Origin: Actinomycetota bacterium
Lineage (GTDB): Bacteria; Actinomycetota; Thermoleophilia; RBG-16-64-13
Length of the DNA stretch: 47,079 bases
Direction of reading: 5' to 3'
NCBI GenBank assembly: GCA_012514635.1
Contig: JAAYZX010000049.1
Location: 1 to 47,079, forward strand
Shown: piece by piece, positions 16,874 to 23,535 of the stretch
Position numbering within the stretch: position 1 is the stretch's first letter
Layout of the letters: every line of letters begins with the position of its first letter
Made by a program: the position numbers and the translations under genes
The notes under the pieces: model-generated
Databases searched by the model: none
Told to the model about the DNA's origin: nothing
What the model saw: only the letters and a program-made list of their open reading frames with translations

Positions 16874-17317
16874 GAATCTTTCCATGAGTTCGAATGAAAT
16901 ACCATGTTCGCGAAAAATGGGGTGTTCTGGTGCCTGACCCGGAGCGGTTTGAAATCCAAGCATTCTGAAGAACTCACCAGACGTATTGCGGGCGATGGTA
17001 TGAATACGTTCGCAGTTCTTGGTTTTGGCGATACGGTAGAATTCCGTGACAAGACTGCGGCCGATACCGTGCCCTTGGGCATGAGACGCGACGGCCAGAT
17101 GCCGGAGCTCAATTTCCGTACCTCCAGTCCATACAGCAACCAGTCCTCCGACCACTTGTCCATTTTCTTGAGCAAGCAACTCGAATTCCTCGCCTTCCAA
17201 GCTGAGTGTGTGGCGTATATCGCGCGGCAGGCCCAAGGGTTGCCACAGAACTACCCAAAGGAGTTCATCCAGCTTAGCGGCAGCATCGGCTGTCGTTACG
17301 GTCTTTACTGTCGCCAT
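16817..17317 (-). CDS. GNAT-family N-acetyltransferase
   Basis: A 166-aa GNAT acetyltransferase. IELRHLAVASHAQGHGIGRS is the core strand plus the acetyl-CoA-binding Q-x-x-G-x-G loop. ARNTSGEFFRMLGFQ is the C-terminal motif B. The substrate cannot be told. The last 19 residues or so (FVEQGTPADCSTAARSRGG) are encoded by the attC6 site itself, because the frame runs through it, so the tail is not part of the enzyme fold. ATG 17317 lies 10 bases inside the cassette boundary with only a weak ribosome site. Confidence 0.85.
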   Translation of the reverse strand: MATVKTVTTADAAAKLDELLWVVLWQPLGLPRDIRHTLSLEGEEFELLAQENGQVVGGLVAVWTGGTEIELRHLAVASHAQGHGIGRSLVTEFYRIAKTKNCERIHTIARNTSGEFFRMLGFQTAPGQAPEHPIFREHGISFELMERFVEQGTPADCSTAARSRGG

Positions 17318-17326
17318 GCTTTTCTC

Positions 17327-17387
17327 GTCGAACGACTCACCCGGTCAGCGGGGGCCGACGGCTGTCCGCCGCAACGGCTTGTTAGCG
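17327..17387 (-). repeat. attC5
   Basis: Left core GTCGAAC (17327-17333), right core GTTAGCG (17381-17387), 61 bases. Inner arms GGTCAGCGGGGGCCGACGGC and GCCGCAACGGC pair in part. About 70 percent identical to attC2, so these two sites are related. Ends the MazEF cassette. Confidence 0.75.
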
Positions 17388-17395
17388 GCCGACAA

Positions 17396-17731
17396 TCAGT
17401 ACACACACGCGTCCAGAATCGCCAGCACTTCTTCGAGCACCGGCTCGGGCGCGGGACCGATGCGTTTGACACCTCGAACCCGGTAATCGAGCGACTTCAC
17501 CTGCTCCACCATCACCACTCCGGTCACTTCCAGCCCTTCGGGAACAGATACGTGAAAGGGATAGTCTCGGCGGGTGTTCGTCACCGGGCAGACGATGCAC
17601 AGACCGGTTGCCTTGTTGAAGAGATCGTTGCTGACGACAAGCGCGGGACGGCGGCCTTTCTGTTCATGACCCGACTGCGGGTCGAAGTCCACCGCGATGA
17701 AGTCTCCTTTGCGGGGAACGTAGGCCGCCAC
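17396..17731 (-). CDS. mazF: MazF-family mRNA interferase toxin
   Basis: A 111-aa PemK/MazF toxin: YVPRKGDFIAVDFDPQSGHE then QKGRRPALVVSNDLFN, and later VCPVTNTRRDYPFHV. The Arg and Thr-Asn-Thr positions are those of the RNA-cleaving site. It follows the AbrB-type antitoxin directly (ATG 17731, stop of the antitoxin at 17732). Its stop lies 8 bases from the attC5 core. With its partner and a promoter it makes a self-sufficient addiction cassette, common in sedentary chromosomal integrons. Confidence 0.93.
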   Translation of the reverse strand: MAAYVPRKGDFIAVDFDPQSGHEQKGRRPALVVSNDLFNKATGLCIVCPVTNTRRDYPFHVSVPEGLEVTGVVMVEQVKSLDYRVRGVKRIGPAPEPVLEEVLAILDACVY

Positions 17732-17980
17732 CTACCAGACCTCGCGGCCTGTAGGCGCACCCCAGTCAATTTCTCCCGGCCGATAGTCCTCGGGTACACG
17801 TGCTACCAGATCCTCCAAACTCCGCCCACCGCGTACACGATGGGCAGGCGTGACTATGAGCGAACCTCCCTGGACACTCACATGGACCGGGTCGCCGACT
17901 TCCATGTGAACATCCGCGAGCAGTTCCTTGCTAAGCCGCAACCCTTGGCTGTTGCCCCATTTCTGGATCTTCGTGATCAT
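17732..17980 (-). CDS. mazE: MazE-like AbrB-fold antitoxin
   Basis: An 82-aa antitoxin with an N-terminal SpoVT/AbrB swapped-hairpin domain (MITKIQKWGNSQGLRLSKEL, then VGDPVHVSVQGGSLIVTP) and an acidic C-terminal tail that should bind MazF. Start ATG 17980 has AAGGGCGG upstream. A strong promoter lies just upstream inside the cassette, so the pair does not need a promoter from attI. It would be autoregulated, as is usual for MazE. Confidence 0.9.
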   Translation of the reverse strand: MITKIQKWGNSQGLRLSKELLADVHMEVGDPVHVSVQGGSLIVTPAHRVRGGRSLEDLVARVPEDYRPGEIDWGAPTGREVW

Positions 17981-18006
17981 ACGCCGCCCTTAGTTTGGAT
18001 AGCCGA

Positions 18007-18035
18007 AGTATACCCCCAAAGAGGGCACCGGTCAA
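18007..18035 (-). promoter_or_regulatory. Promoter of the mazEF cassette
   Basis: TTGACC (-35, 18035-18030) and TATACT (-10, 18012-18007) with a 17-base spacer, on the minus strand. It lies wholly inside the cassette, between the R' core at 18050 and the mazE ribosome site. Confidence 0.8.
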
Positions 18036-18049
18036 CACGGGGCTGTGAC

Positions 18050-18136
18050 GCCTAACGCCTCAGCGCGTCAGCCGCGGCCGATGCGCCCTCTACATAACAC
18101 GGCGCTCGCGCCGTCGGCTCGATGCGCTTGTTGGGC
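18050..18136 (-). repeat. attC4
   Basis: Left core GCCTAAC (18050-18056), right core GTTGGGC (18130-18136), 87 bases. The long arms AGCGCGTCAGCCGCGGCC and its partner around 18100-18127 pair well. One arm has an extra G (ATCGAGCCG against GTCAGCCG), like the extrahelical base that sets strand choice in attC folding. The cleanest site in the array. Confidence 0.9.
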
Positions 18137-18140
18137 AGTG

Positions 18141-18554
18141 CTATTTCTGCCGAGCGACCAGCAGCATGACGAGAGCTCCTGCGAGCCCAACGAGTATGGA
18201 TGGCACGATCAAGAACGCAAGTATCAATGCGAGGGCGCTGCTACCTAAGTCAACTGCGGTAGCAATGGGTTCCGCAACGTGACCTCCGGTGAGCGAGACG
18301 TCGATCGCGATGAGAATCCCGACCATGATCGCGCTCAGGCCAAACGCGATGACGGACAGCACGAAGAAGCGCTTCATCGATTGCCAATGGTGAACGAAGG
18401 CCGTCACGAGCATTGTGCCCGCGAGTACAGCGAGGGCGAGGCCCGGGGGATTGTCGTCTACACCGACCAGAACGGCACCCGCAGCTGAAGCGGCCGCAAG
18501 TACCATCAGGATCAGACTGACCCTCCGATACGGAGACCTGAACAACTTGAACAT
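18141..18554 (-). CDS. Small integral membrane protein in an integron cassette
   Basis: A 137-aa protein with four predicted membrane helices: SLILMVLAAASAAGAVLVGV, LALAVLAGTMLVTAFVHHW, FFVLSVIAFGLSAIMVGILI and LALILAFLIVPSILVGLAGA. A basic N-terminus (MFKLFRSPYRR) should face the cytoplasm. No family is recognised. The cassette has exact matching cores at both ends (GTTGGGC), so it is probably a recent, complete unit. No promoter is evident in the 90 bases before its start. Confidence 0.8.
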   Translation of the reverse strand: MFKLFRSPYRRVSLILMVLAAASAAGAVLVGVDDNPPGLALAVLAGTMLVTAFVHHWQSMKRFFVLSVIAFGLSAIMVGILIAIDVSLTGGHVAEPIATAVDLGSSALALILAFLIVPSILVGLAGALVMLLVARQK

Positions 18555-18642
18555 CGGTCCTCCCCGAGCCCCGCCATTCCAGGGACGACATCACTGAACC
18601 GGGAGCGTGACCAGTCCCCGCTTCAGGACTCCCGTCGCATCT

Positions 18643-18729
18643 GCCCAACGTTCAGCCAATGAGCTGCGCCGACTGCGGCTGGAGAGTACACCACGCTCCC
18701 TGGGCGCCTGCTCGATTCGCCTGTCAGCA
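18643..18729 (-). repeat. attC3
   Basis: Left core GCCCAAC (18643-18649), right core GTCAGCA (18723-18729), 87 bases. Arms GAGCTGCGCC and GGCGCCTGCTC pair. The right core departs from GTTRRRY at one base, in the same way as attC2, and matches the start of its own cassette (GTTAGCA) at six of seven bases. Confidence 0.7.
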
Positions 18730-18736
18730 CCTGACC

Positions 18737-19024
18737 TCAACCGGCGACCTTGAGTGGCCGGACGGCCTGCGTTGGCCGACTGCGCGCGAGGTCGTGTGCC
18801 GCCTGCAGGTTGAGCCAGTACTCAGGCGTGGTGTTGAGCGCCTGGGCCAGCAGCCAGGCGGTCTCGGGCGTGACGCCGCGCTTGCCGCGCACGAGCTCGT
18901 TGACGCGCTGCACGGGCACGCCGAGGTGCGCCGCCAAGGCGACCTGCGAGGTGCCCAGCGGAGCGAGGAACTCTTGCGCGAGGATCACGCCGGGATGGGT
19001 GGGGATGCGGTTCTCGGGGATCAC
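18737..19024 (-). CDS. higA: HigA-type antitoxin (second HigBA cassette)
   Basis: A 95-aa XRE-family HigA antitoxin: HPGVILAQEFLAPLGTSQVA then LAAHLGVPVQRVNELVRGKR, a helix-turn-helix, followed by TPETAWLLAQALNTTPEYWL. It follows higB by 13 bases, the toxin-first order usual for HigBA. It would bind the palindrome between -35 and -10 upstream of higB. The stop codon is 8 bases from the attC3 core. Confidence 0.92.
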   Translation of the reverse strand: MIPENRIPTHPGVILAQEFLAPLGTSQVALAAHLGVPVQRVNELVRGKRGVTPETAWLLAQALNTTPEYWLNLQAAHDLARSRPTQAVRPLKVAG

Positions 19025-19037
19025 GGTGTGCCTCCCT

Positions 19038-19328
19038 TCAGTGGTAGTCGGTCAGGCGCACGTCGTAGGCGTCGTTGCCCTGCCAGCGGAAGACAAGCCG
19101 CCACTGGGCGTTGACGCGCATCGCGTGCAGACCCTTCATGTCGCCTTTCAGCGCCTCGAGCCGGTTGCCCGCCGGCGAGCGCAGGTCGAGCATCGAGGCG
19201 GCGCCGTTGAGTGAGTCGAGCTTCACCAGGGCCGCCTCCACCACGTCGCCCGGGAAGCGCCGCGCCCGCGCCGTGGGCCGGCCGTGATAGAGGTCTTCGG
19301 TCGCGCGGTCCCCGAACGATGCGATCAT
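19038..19328 (-). CDS. higB: HigB-type RelE-fold toxin (second HigBA cassette)
   Basis: A 96-aa HigB/RelE ribosome-dependent mRNase: MIASFGDRATEDLYHGRPTA, DLRSPAGNRLEALKGD and WRLVFRWQGNDAYDVRLTDY. The ATG at 19328 is 7 bases after the -10 box, so the message should be leaderless or nearly so. It is similar to the HigB of the neighbouring cassette (both end DYH), but the DNA differs, so the pairs are not a recent duplication. Confidence 0.93.
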   Translation of the reverse strand: MIASFGDRATEDLYHGRPTARARRFPGDVVEAALVKLDSLNGAASMLDLRSPAGNRLEALKGDMKGLHAMRVNAQWRLVFRWQGNDAYDVRLTDYH

Positions 19329-19334
19329 GCTAAG

Positions 19335-19363
19335 AGTGTACCGCTTACACGGTTACCGTGCAA
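19335..19363 (-). promoter_or_regulatory. Promoter and operator of the second HigBA cassette
   Basis: TTGCAC (-35, 19363-19358), 17-base spacer, TACACT (-10, 19340-19335). The arms TTGCACGGT and ACCGTGTAA, one base apart, form a 19-base palindrome with one mismatch that starts in the -35 box and fills the spacer. This is the place where HigA repressors bind. Confidence 0.8.
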
Positions 19364-19391
19364 GAGTGACAATCGCGGCTCGGGGGAGTGG

Positions 19392-19453
19392 TGCTAACGT
19401 CTCAGCCGGTCAGCGGCGGCCATCAGGCTGTCGGCTGCAACGGCGTGTCAGCT
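19392..19453 (-). repeat. attC2
   Basis: Left core TGCTAAC (19392-19398), right core GTCAGCT (19447-19453), 62 bases, with arms CAGCCGGTCAGCGGCGG and GGCTGTCGGCTGCAAC. The right core differs by one base from the start of its own cassette (GTTAGCT). Similar to attC5. Confidence 0.7.
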
Positions 19454-19455
19454 TT

Positions 19456-19767
19456 CTAACGTCGCACCGCCACGGCATGACCACGGATCTCGTGATCAAG
19501 ACGCTCCCCTAGCTCATCCTCGGCAACGTTTAGGTCATAGTCGGCCTGGAGGCCGAGCCAGAACTGCGGGGTCGTATCGAAGTACCGCGCCAGACGCAAC
19601 GCCGTCTCGGCAGTCACACGGCGCTTGCCCAAGACGATCTCGTTTATGCGCCTCGGCGGTACGCTGATGTTCAAGGCCAGCCTGTTCTGGCTCAGGCCCA
19701 GGGGCTTGAGAAACTCCTCCAGTAGCACCTCACCGGGATGTACCGGCGCAAGCTTCTTGGTCGTCAT
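19456..19767 (-). CDS. higA: HigA-type antitoxin (first HigBA cassette)
   Basis: A 103-aa HigA antitoxin: MTTKKLAPVHPGEVLLEEFL, helix-turn-helix LSQNRLALNISVPPRRINEI, then TAETALRLARYFDTTPQFWL. Start ATG 19767 has AGGAGG upstream; a longer frame to 19830 overlaps higB and has no ribosome site. It follows its toxin gene by 14 bases. It probably represses the promoter at 20071-20099. Confidence 0.92.
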   Translation of the reverse strand: MTTKKLAPVHPGEVLLEEFLKPLGLSQNRLALNISVPPRRINEIVLGKRRVTAETALRLARYFDTTPQFWLGLQADYDLNVAEDELGERLDHEIRGHAVAVRR

Positions 19768-19781
19768 GACAGGCCTCCTTT

Positions 19782-20063
19782 CTAGTGATAGTCCACGATC
19801 TCTACGTCGTACGCGTTTCCGTCTTGCCAACCGAAGCAGATTCGATACTGATCGTTGACACGGATACTGTATTGACCCTCTCGAGCCCCCGAGAGCTTCT
19901 CGAGCCTATTGGCCGGTGGGCTGCGAAGGTCGTTGATGGCATGTGCGTTACTGACCATCCGCAGTTTTCGCAAAGCCACAGATTGGATGTCGCCGGCCAG
20001 CTTCCGAGAGAACTCCCGATTAAACACCTTCTCGATTTCAGCATCAGCAAACGACTTGATCAT
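19782..20063 (-). CDS. higB: HigB-type RelE-fold toxin (first HigBA cassette)
   Basis: A 93-aa HigB toxin: MIKSFADAEIEKVFNREFSR, DLRSPPANRLEKLSG, YSIRVNDQYRICFGWQDGNA, ending DVEIVDYH. The start at 20063 gives the family's standard MIKSF N-terminus. It lies 7 bases after the -10 box, so translation is expected from a leaderless message. The longer frame upstream would run through the promoter. Confidence 0.93.
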   Translation of the reverse strand: MIKSFADAEIEKVFNREFSRKLAGDIQSVALRKLRMVSNAHAINDLRSPPANRLEKLSGAREGQYSIRVNDQYRICFGWQDGNAYDVEIVDYH

Positions 20064-20070
20064 TAGCCAC

Positions 20071-20099
20071 ATAGTATGACGCGTCGCATCATACGTCAA
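20071..20099 (-). promoter_or_regulatory. Promoter and operator of the first HigBA cassette
   Basis: TTGACG (-35, 20099-20094), 17-base spacer, TACTAT (-10, 20076-20071). The arms TATGATGCG and CGCGTCATA, one base apart, make a 19-base palindrome (20075-20093) with one mismatch that fills the spacer. Same architecture as the other HigBA cassette, with a different palindrome sequence. Confidence 0.82.
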
Positions 20100-20108
20100 C
20101 CGTTATGA

Positions 20109-20208
20109 AGCTAACGATTCAGCCGGTCAGCAGCGGCGCGCCAGCAAGCACTTGCCACCCGAGTCTACCGTACGAGACGCGCCGTCTGTGTGGAAGCGCG
20201 GGTTAGGC
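20109..20208 (-). repeat. attC1
   Basis: Left core AGCTAAC (20109-20115), right core GTTAGGC (20202-20208), 100 bases. Arms CAGCAGCGGCGCG and CGCGCCGTCTGTG pair imperfectly. The stop codon of the first cassette gene lies inside the right core, and the right core is identical to the cassette's first seven bases. Confidence 0.8.
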
Positions 20209-21027
20209 CGGCTCCGTGGCGGATGCGTCTGCTTCCTCGTTCTTTGCTCGTGAGGTGTCAGTGAACTTACGCAGGCCGTCTTTGACCATCACGGCGACTA
20301 CGCGACCGAGCGGCGTGGGCTCGTATGCCGGTTGACCATCCTCGAACTGTCCGACCGCACGAATTAGCTGCTTGTCGAGAAGGCGAGGTATCGAGGCCAT
20401 GCCGAAGAAGTCGACGGTTCCCTTGCTGATTCGTCCGAAGACCGTCCCCGGTGCCCACTCAGCGATCTGTCGCAGCATGACTACTTCGTCGTTGCTGATG
20501 CCCGCAAGGGCGAGTTCGACGCGCGCGTCCTGGACCAGCTGACGCTCCCTCAATCGTGCGAGTAGCGCTTCCTGCAGCGCCGGGACAGCTGAGGCTGGAT
20601 TCGTGAAGTCGATCTTCATGTGAGGGATCGAACTCACGTCGAAGAGGAAACGATCCTCGTCGTCCCTGACGAGTAGTACTTCGCTGGAATGCCGACACGC
20701 CAGAGCTATCCCAACCTCATACATGACGTTGCCGTTGCGATAGGCCACGCCAGTAACGGAGTCTTTGCCCACACTGGACACATCCGCCAGCACAATCTGC
20801 GAGTGGGCGATTCCGTCAACGATGTCCGTAAGAATCGAGTCGCCGCTCTTGGACAAGTCCACGCGAAATGCTGAGAGCGGTTGATCACCGACTGTGATAC
20901 CTCTGACTGCAGGTGCGATGACGTTGTCGAAGCGCCCCTGGTACTGAGGTGCGAAGCTCATAGCCACAAACACCTGTGGGCGCAGTTCCAAGCGCCAGAA
21001 CGTCTTCAAGAACGCTTGTGGATGCAT
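20203..21027 (-). CDS. TIR-like / nucleoside-deoxyribosyltransferase-like protein, first cassette
   Basis: A 274-aa protein. Residues 15-175 form a Rossmann-like nucleotide-binding domain: QVFVAMSFAPQYQGRFDNVI, AHSQIVLADVSSV, GNVMYEVGIALACRHSSEVL (probable catalytic Glu in MYEVG). This pattern is shared by TIR-like and nucleoside 2-deoxyribosyltransferase-like proteins. Residues 180-255 look like a winged helix (VMLRQIAEWAPGTVFGRIS ... YEPTPLGRVVAVMV). The start ATG 21027 follows GGGGGAGGGGC. As the first cassette it is nearest attI and probably the latest gained. NAD+-consuming defence is one possible role, unproven. Confidence 0.7.
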   Translation of the reverse strand: MHPQAFLKTFWRLELRPQVFVAMSFAPQYQGRFDNVIAPAVRGITVGDQPLSAFRVDLSKSGDSILTDIVDGIAHSQIVLADVSSVGKDSVTGVAYRNGNVMYEVGIALACRHSSEVLLVRDDEDRFLFDVSSIPHMKIDFTNPASAVPALQEALLARLRERQLVQDARVELALAGISNDEVVMLRQIAEWAPGTVFGRISKGTVDFFGMASIPRLLDKQLIRAVGQFEDGQPAYEPTPLGRVVAVMVKDGLRKFTDTSRAKNEEADASATEPA

Positions 21028-21064
21028 GCCCCTCCCCCGGTATCCGTTTCGATGCTCGTGCTCG

Positions 21065-21233
21065 GCCTAACAACAATTATCCAGTCTGTGTAACTCCGAT
21101 AGACGGCTCCCGGGTGTCTGTGTAACAACGCCGACACCACCCACGAAGACCGCTGGAAGACCGCGCCCATAGCGGGATGGTCGCTCCCCGCTCCGCTCAT
21201 CGTACCGCAATTAGCCAGACTGTATAAGCCGCT
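21065..21233 (-). other. attI-like site with three integrase-type repeats
   Basis: The region between the integrase stop and the first cassette. It ends in a perfect core GTTAGGC on the minus strand (21071-21065). Upstream on the minus strand are GTTACACAGAC at 21094-21084 and again at 21126-21116, 32 bases apart. A longer related copy at 21208-21227 matches 21074-21093 at 17 of 20 bases. attI sites of known integrons hold a core plus two direct integrase-binding repeats, which is what is seen here. No attC-type hairpin is present. Confidence 0.75.
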
Positions 21234-22208
21234 CTAGGTCAGGTCGAGTGGACTGCGGACGCCCTGCCCTCCCCTGTTCAAGACATGGGTGTAGATCATG
21301 GTGGTGCGCACGTCTTTGTGACCTAGGAGTTCTTGGATGGTGCGGATGTCGTATCCCGCCTCCAGCAGGTGGGTGGCGAAGGAATGCCGGAAGGTGTGGC
21401 AGCCCACGTGTTTGGTGATGCTTGCTCTACTCACGGCCTCTTTCACTGCCCGCTGGACCATGGTTTCATGGATATGATGCCAGCCCTCTTGCCCCGTCTT
21501 CGCATTCTTCCAGCGGTTGGCCTGGGGAAAGACCCACTGCCGGCGCCGGTCGCCAGGTGCGTTTGGGTACTTGCGATCGAGGGCGTAAGGCAGCATGACC
21601 CGGCCCCAGCCGTCAGCCAGGTCTCGCTCGTGAGTGTTCCGTACCGAGCGCAAGTGCTCTTGCAGAGGCCTCACGAGCGATCCTGGCAACATCGTCATGC
21701 GGTTCTTGCCGCCCTTGCCATCATGCACCGTGATTTTGCAGCGGGAGAAATCCACATCCTTGATTCGAAGGCGAAGGCATTCCAGCAACCGCAACCCAGA
21801 ACCGTACAGTACAGACGCAATCAGCCATTTGTCGCCCTCAAGCTGGTCCAAGACGTCTCGTACCTCGGCACGTGTCATCACTACCGGCACCGTCGTGGTG
21901 TGCCTCGCTCGGATGACCCCTTTCAGATCGCCGACATCCCTCACAAGTACCTGCCTGTACAGGAAGAGCAGTGCGGCAAGCGCCTGATTCTGGGTGGAGG
22001 CGCTGACATTCTCACGTACCGCGAGATGAGTGAGAAAGGCGTTGATCTCGGGCTCACCCATGTCCGCGGGGTGGCGCAGATGGTGGAAGTAGATGAAACG
22101 CTTCACCCAGAGACAGTACGCGCGTTCGAGGCGCAGACTGTAGTGGCGGGCGTAAAGCGCCTCGCGCATCTGATCGAGGAGTCTGGGCGGTCGATCCATC
22201 CGGGCCAC
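21234..22208 (-). CDS. intI: Integron integrase
   Basis: A 324-aa tyrosine recombinase. The N-terminal SAM-like core-binding domain spans residues 1-100. Catalytic residues are Arg140 (GSGLRLLE), Lys in KGGKNR, His271-x-x-Arg274 (CHTFRHS), His297 (LLGH) and Tyr306 (TTMIYTHV). Residues 201-230 ([20 protein letters not shown], then WVFPQ) are the extra segment found only in integron integrases, where it grips the folded attC. The C-terminus VRSPLDLT also matches them. Start is GTG 22208, or ATG 22199. The 3' end faces attI and the cassettes, so it reads in the cassette direction. No LexA box was seen upstream. Confidence 0.95.
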   Translation of the reverse strand: MARMDRPPRLLDQMREALYARHYSLRLERAYCLWVKRFIYFHHLRHPADMGEPEINAFLTHLAVRENVSASTQNQALAALLFLYRQVLVRDVGDLKGVIRARHTTTVPVVMTRAEVRDVLDQLEGDKWLIASVLYGSGLRLLECLRLRIKDVDFSRCKITVHDGKGGKNRMTMLPGSLVRPLQEHLRSVRNTHERDLADGWGRVMLPYALDRKYPNAPGDRRRQWVFPQANRWKNAKTGQEGWHHIHETMVQRAVKEAVSRASITKHVGCHTFRHSFATHLLEAGYDIRTIQELLGHKDVRTTMIYTHVLNRGGQGVRSPLDLT

Positions 22209-22329
22209 GTTGGCACATGGTTACACGGCGGAGAATAGGACTTTGGGCCGACGATGGCCGGCGTATGGGTCAAGCGCTGCGCGTGCCCTGGCCGGCGCCG
22301 GTCGCCGGCGCTTCGCCGACGGTCCTTCC

Positions 22330-22491
22330 CTACCCCCGCCCGGCCTTCTTGCGCTCCTCGAGGTCGAGGATGGCTTTGCGCCCGCGCACCGATTTCGGGG
22401 TGAATTTGACCGGCTCGTCGTCGGCGATCTATTCCAGGGCCTGACTGGGAGTCATCTTGCGGGGCACCTTGAAGCCGACGTCGATCCTCAT
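22330..22491 (-). pseudogene. C-terminal scrap of TypA/BipA GTPase
   Basis: Reads RIDVGFKVPRKMTPSQALE, a TAG at 22431-22429, then IADDEPVKFTPKSVRGRKAI followed by LDLEERKK. This is the last 50 residues of the translation GTPase TypA/BipA, with an amber codon where an aromatic residue is usual. Nothing of the rest of the gene is present. A ribosome-site-like GAAAGGAGAG lies before the ATG at 22491, so it may once have been a cassette or part of an insertion. Confidence 0.7.
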
Positions 22492-22806
22492 CGCGGTAGC
22501 GGGTCTCTCTCCTTTCCTACCCGACCGCCGTGGATGCCGCCACCGGGTTATGCAGATGGATTACTCATCCACGTCGCCGTGCCGTTCCCTCTCGACTCCC
22601 AATAGACCTTCATTCTTTCCTTTACCCTTATTGTCATGACGGTGATCCATACGGCACCGGGAAGGCAAGTTTGTCATTTGGAAGATCTCCAACCCCAGAT
22701 TAACTCAAGTCATCCGATTCGCCTGCCGATGCATATCCAAGGATTCACCGTCACCCTCGGCGCTGGCGGCATACGATAACGGGTAATTCCCCAAGGAGCG
22801 AGAGTT
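22492..22806. other. Region without recognisable gene
   Basis: About 315 bases between the typA scrap and the prepilin gene. No motif-bearing frame was found on either strand. The ribosome site AAGGAG at its right end belongs to the prepilin gene. Confidence 0.5.
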
Positions 22807-23535
22807 TTGGGCGCACACTCCCCGCTGAGTAGGCAAAGCGGCTTCACCCTCATAGAACTCTTGGTTGTCATAGCGGTGATCGCAGTAATAGCAGCCGCTG
22901 CCATCCCTGTATTCTTTGGCCAACGCGCCAAGGCCGTGCAAACCGATTGCCTGACTACTAGAGCCCACGCCGACCGAGCGCAGGTCATATACACTCTTGA
23001 ACACGGGACGCACACCGACGACTTCGCCGACCTCATTAGCGAAGGCTTGATCGACAGCGCCCCGGTTTGCCCATCGGGTGGGATCCTGAGCTGGACCCAG
23101 GAAGGAAGCCTATATCGGCTGGACTGCTCAGCCCACGGACAAGCGGCGTCCGCCACCTCACTTACGTCATTGGGGTCAACATTCAGCGATATTTCCGGAG
23201 GGCTCATCCGCCTCATAGACGACTTTTACAGGAATCACGGCCACTATCCACGCTCTTGGGGTGATCATGCCTGGGAGGACATCGGCCTTGACCCCGCTGA
23301 CTGGGAGAATCCGGCAGACAACCTGATATACAAACCCGTGGGGAACAGGATTACAGTGACCCCAGCCGCCGGATACGCTATTGAGGTCCAGGCTACCGAT
23401 GGGACCACTCGAGTACTTACCAGCAGGTTAAACTGGAGCCTCGTGTACTCGCTCGACACCAAGCAATGGTATTACCACTCCATCCATCCGGATAACGAGA
23501 TCAGCATTTCCACGATGAACGTGCATCAGCAATAG
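22807..23535 (+). CDS. Type IV prepilin-like protein
   Basis: A 242-aa prepilin. The N-terminus has a short basic leader, then GFTLIELLVVIAVIAVIAAA with the prepilin-peptidase cleavage site after Gly, Glu5 and the hydrophobic helix, then AIPVFFGQRAKA. Two further regions follow, both with tyrosine- and tryptophan-rich strands (HYPRSWGDHAWEDIGLDPAD ... SLDTKQWYYHS). The start is TTG 22807 with AAGGAG eight bases upstream. It is alone: no pilus assembly genes are in the window. It converges with acsB (41 bases between the stops). Major pilin or pseudopilin cannot be decided. Confidence 0.85.
   Translation: MGAHSPLSRQSGFTLIELLVVIAVIAVIAAAAIPVFFGQRAKAVQTDCLTTRAHADRAQVIYTLEHGTHTDDFADLISEGLIDSAPVCPSGGILSWTQEGSLYRLDCSAHGQAASATSLTSLGSTFSDISGGLIRLIDDFYRNHGHYPRSWGDHAWEDIGLDPADWENPADNLIYKPVGNRITVTPAAGYAIEVQATDGTTRVLTSRLNWSLVYSLDTKQWYYHSIHPDNEISISTMNVHQQ

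Larger units (their letters stand above)
14034..22208 (-). mobile_element. Integron with about ten gene cassettes, inverse integrase orientation
   Basis: An integron integrase (21234-22208), an attI-like region (21065-21233) and a run of cassettes ending in attC-like sites at 20109, 19392, 18643, 18050, 17327, 16802, 16136, about 15792, 14540 and about 14034. All cassette genes read leftward, away from attI, and are mostly single genes or toxin-antitoxin pairs with very little spare DNA. The first heptamer of each testable cassette matches its own R'' core: four exactly, four with one mismatch, one with two. The integrase reads in the same direction as the cassettes, unlike the divergent layout of mobile class 1 integrons. 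Confidence 0.9.

Noticed and set aside
14034-20208. The spaced similar sequences in the array could be a CRISPR array.
   Set aside because: The units are 60-104 bases, 500-1200 bases apart, self-complementary, and separated by genes; no cas genes or short uniform spacers are present.
22210-22605. A 131-residue plus-strand reading frame.
   Set aside because: It lies opposite the typA remnant, has no ribosome site and shows no family motif.
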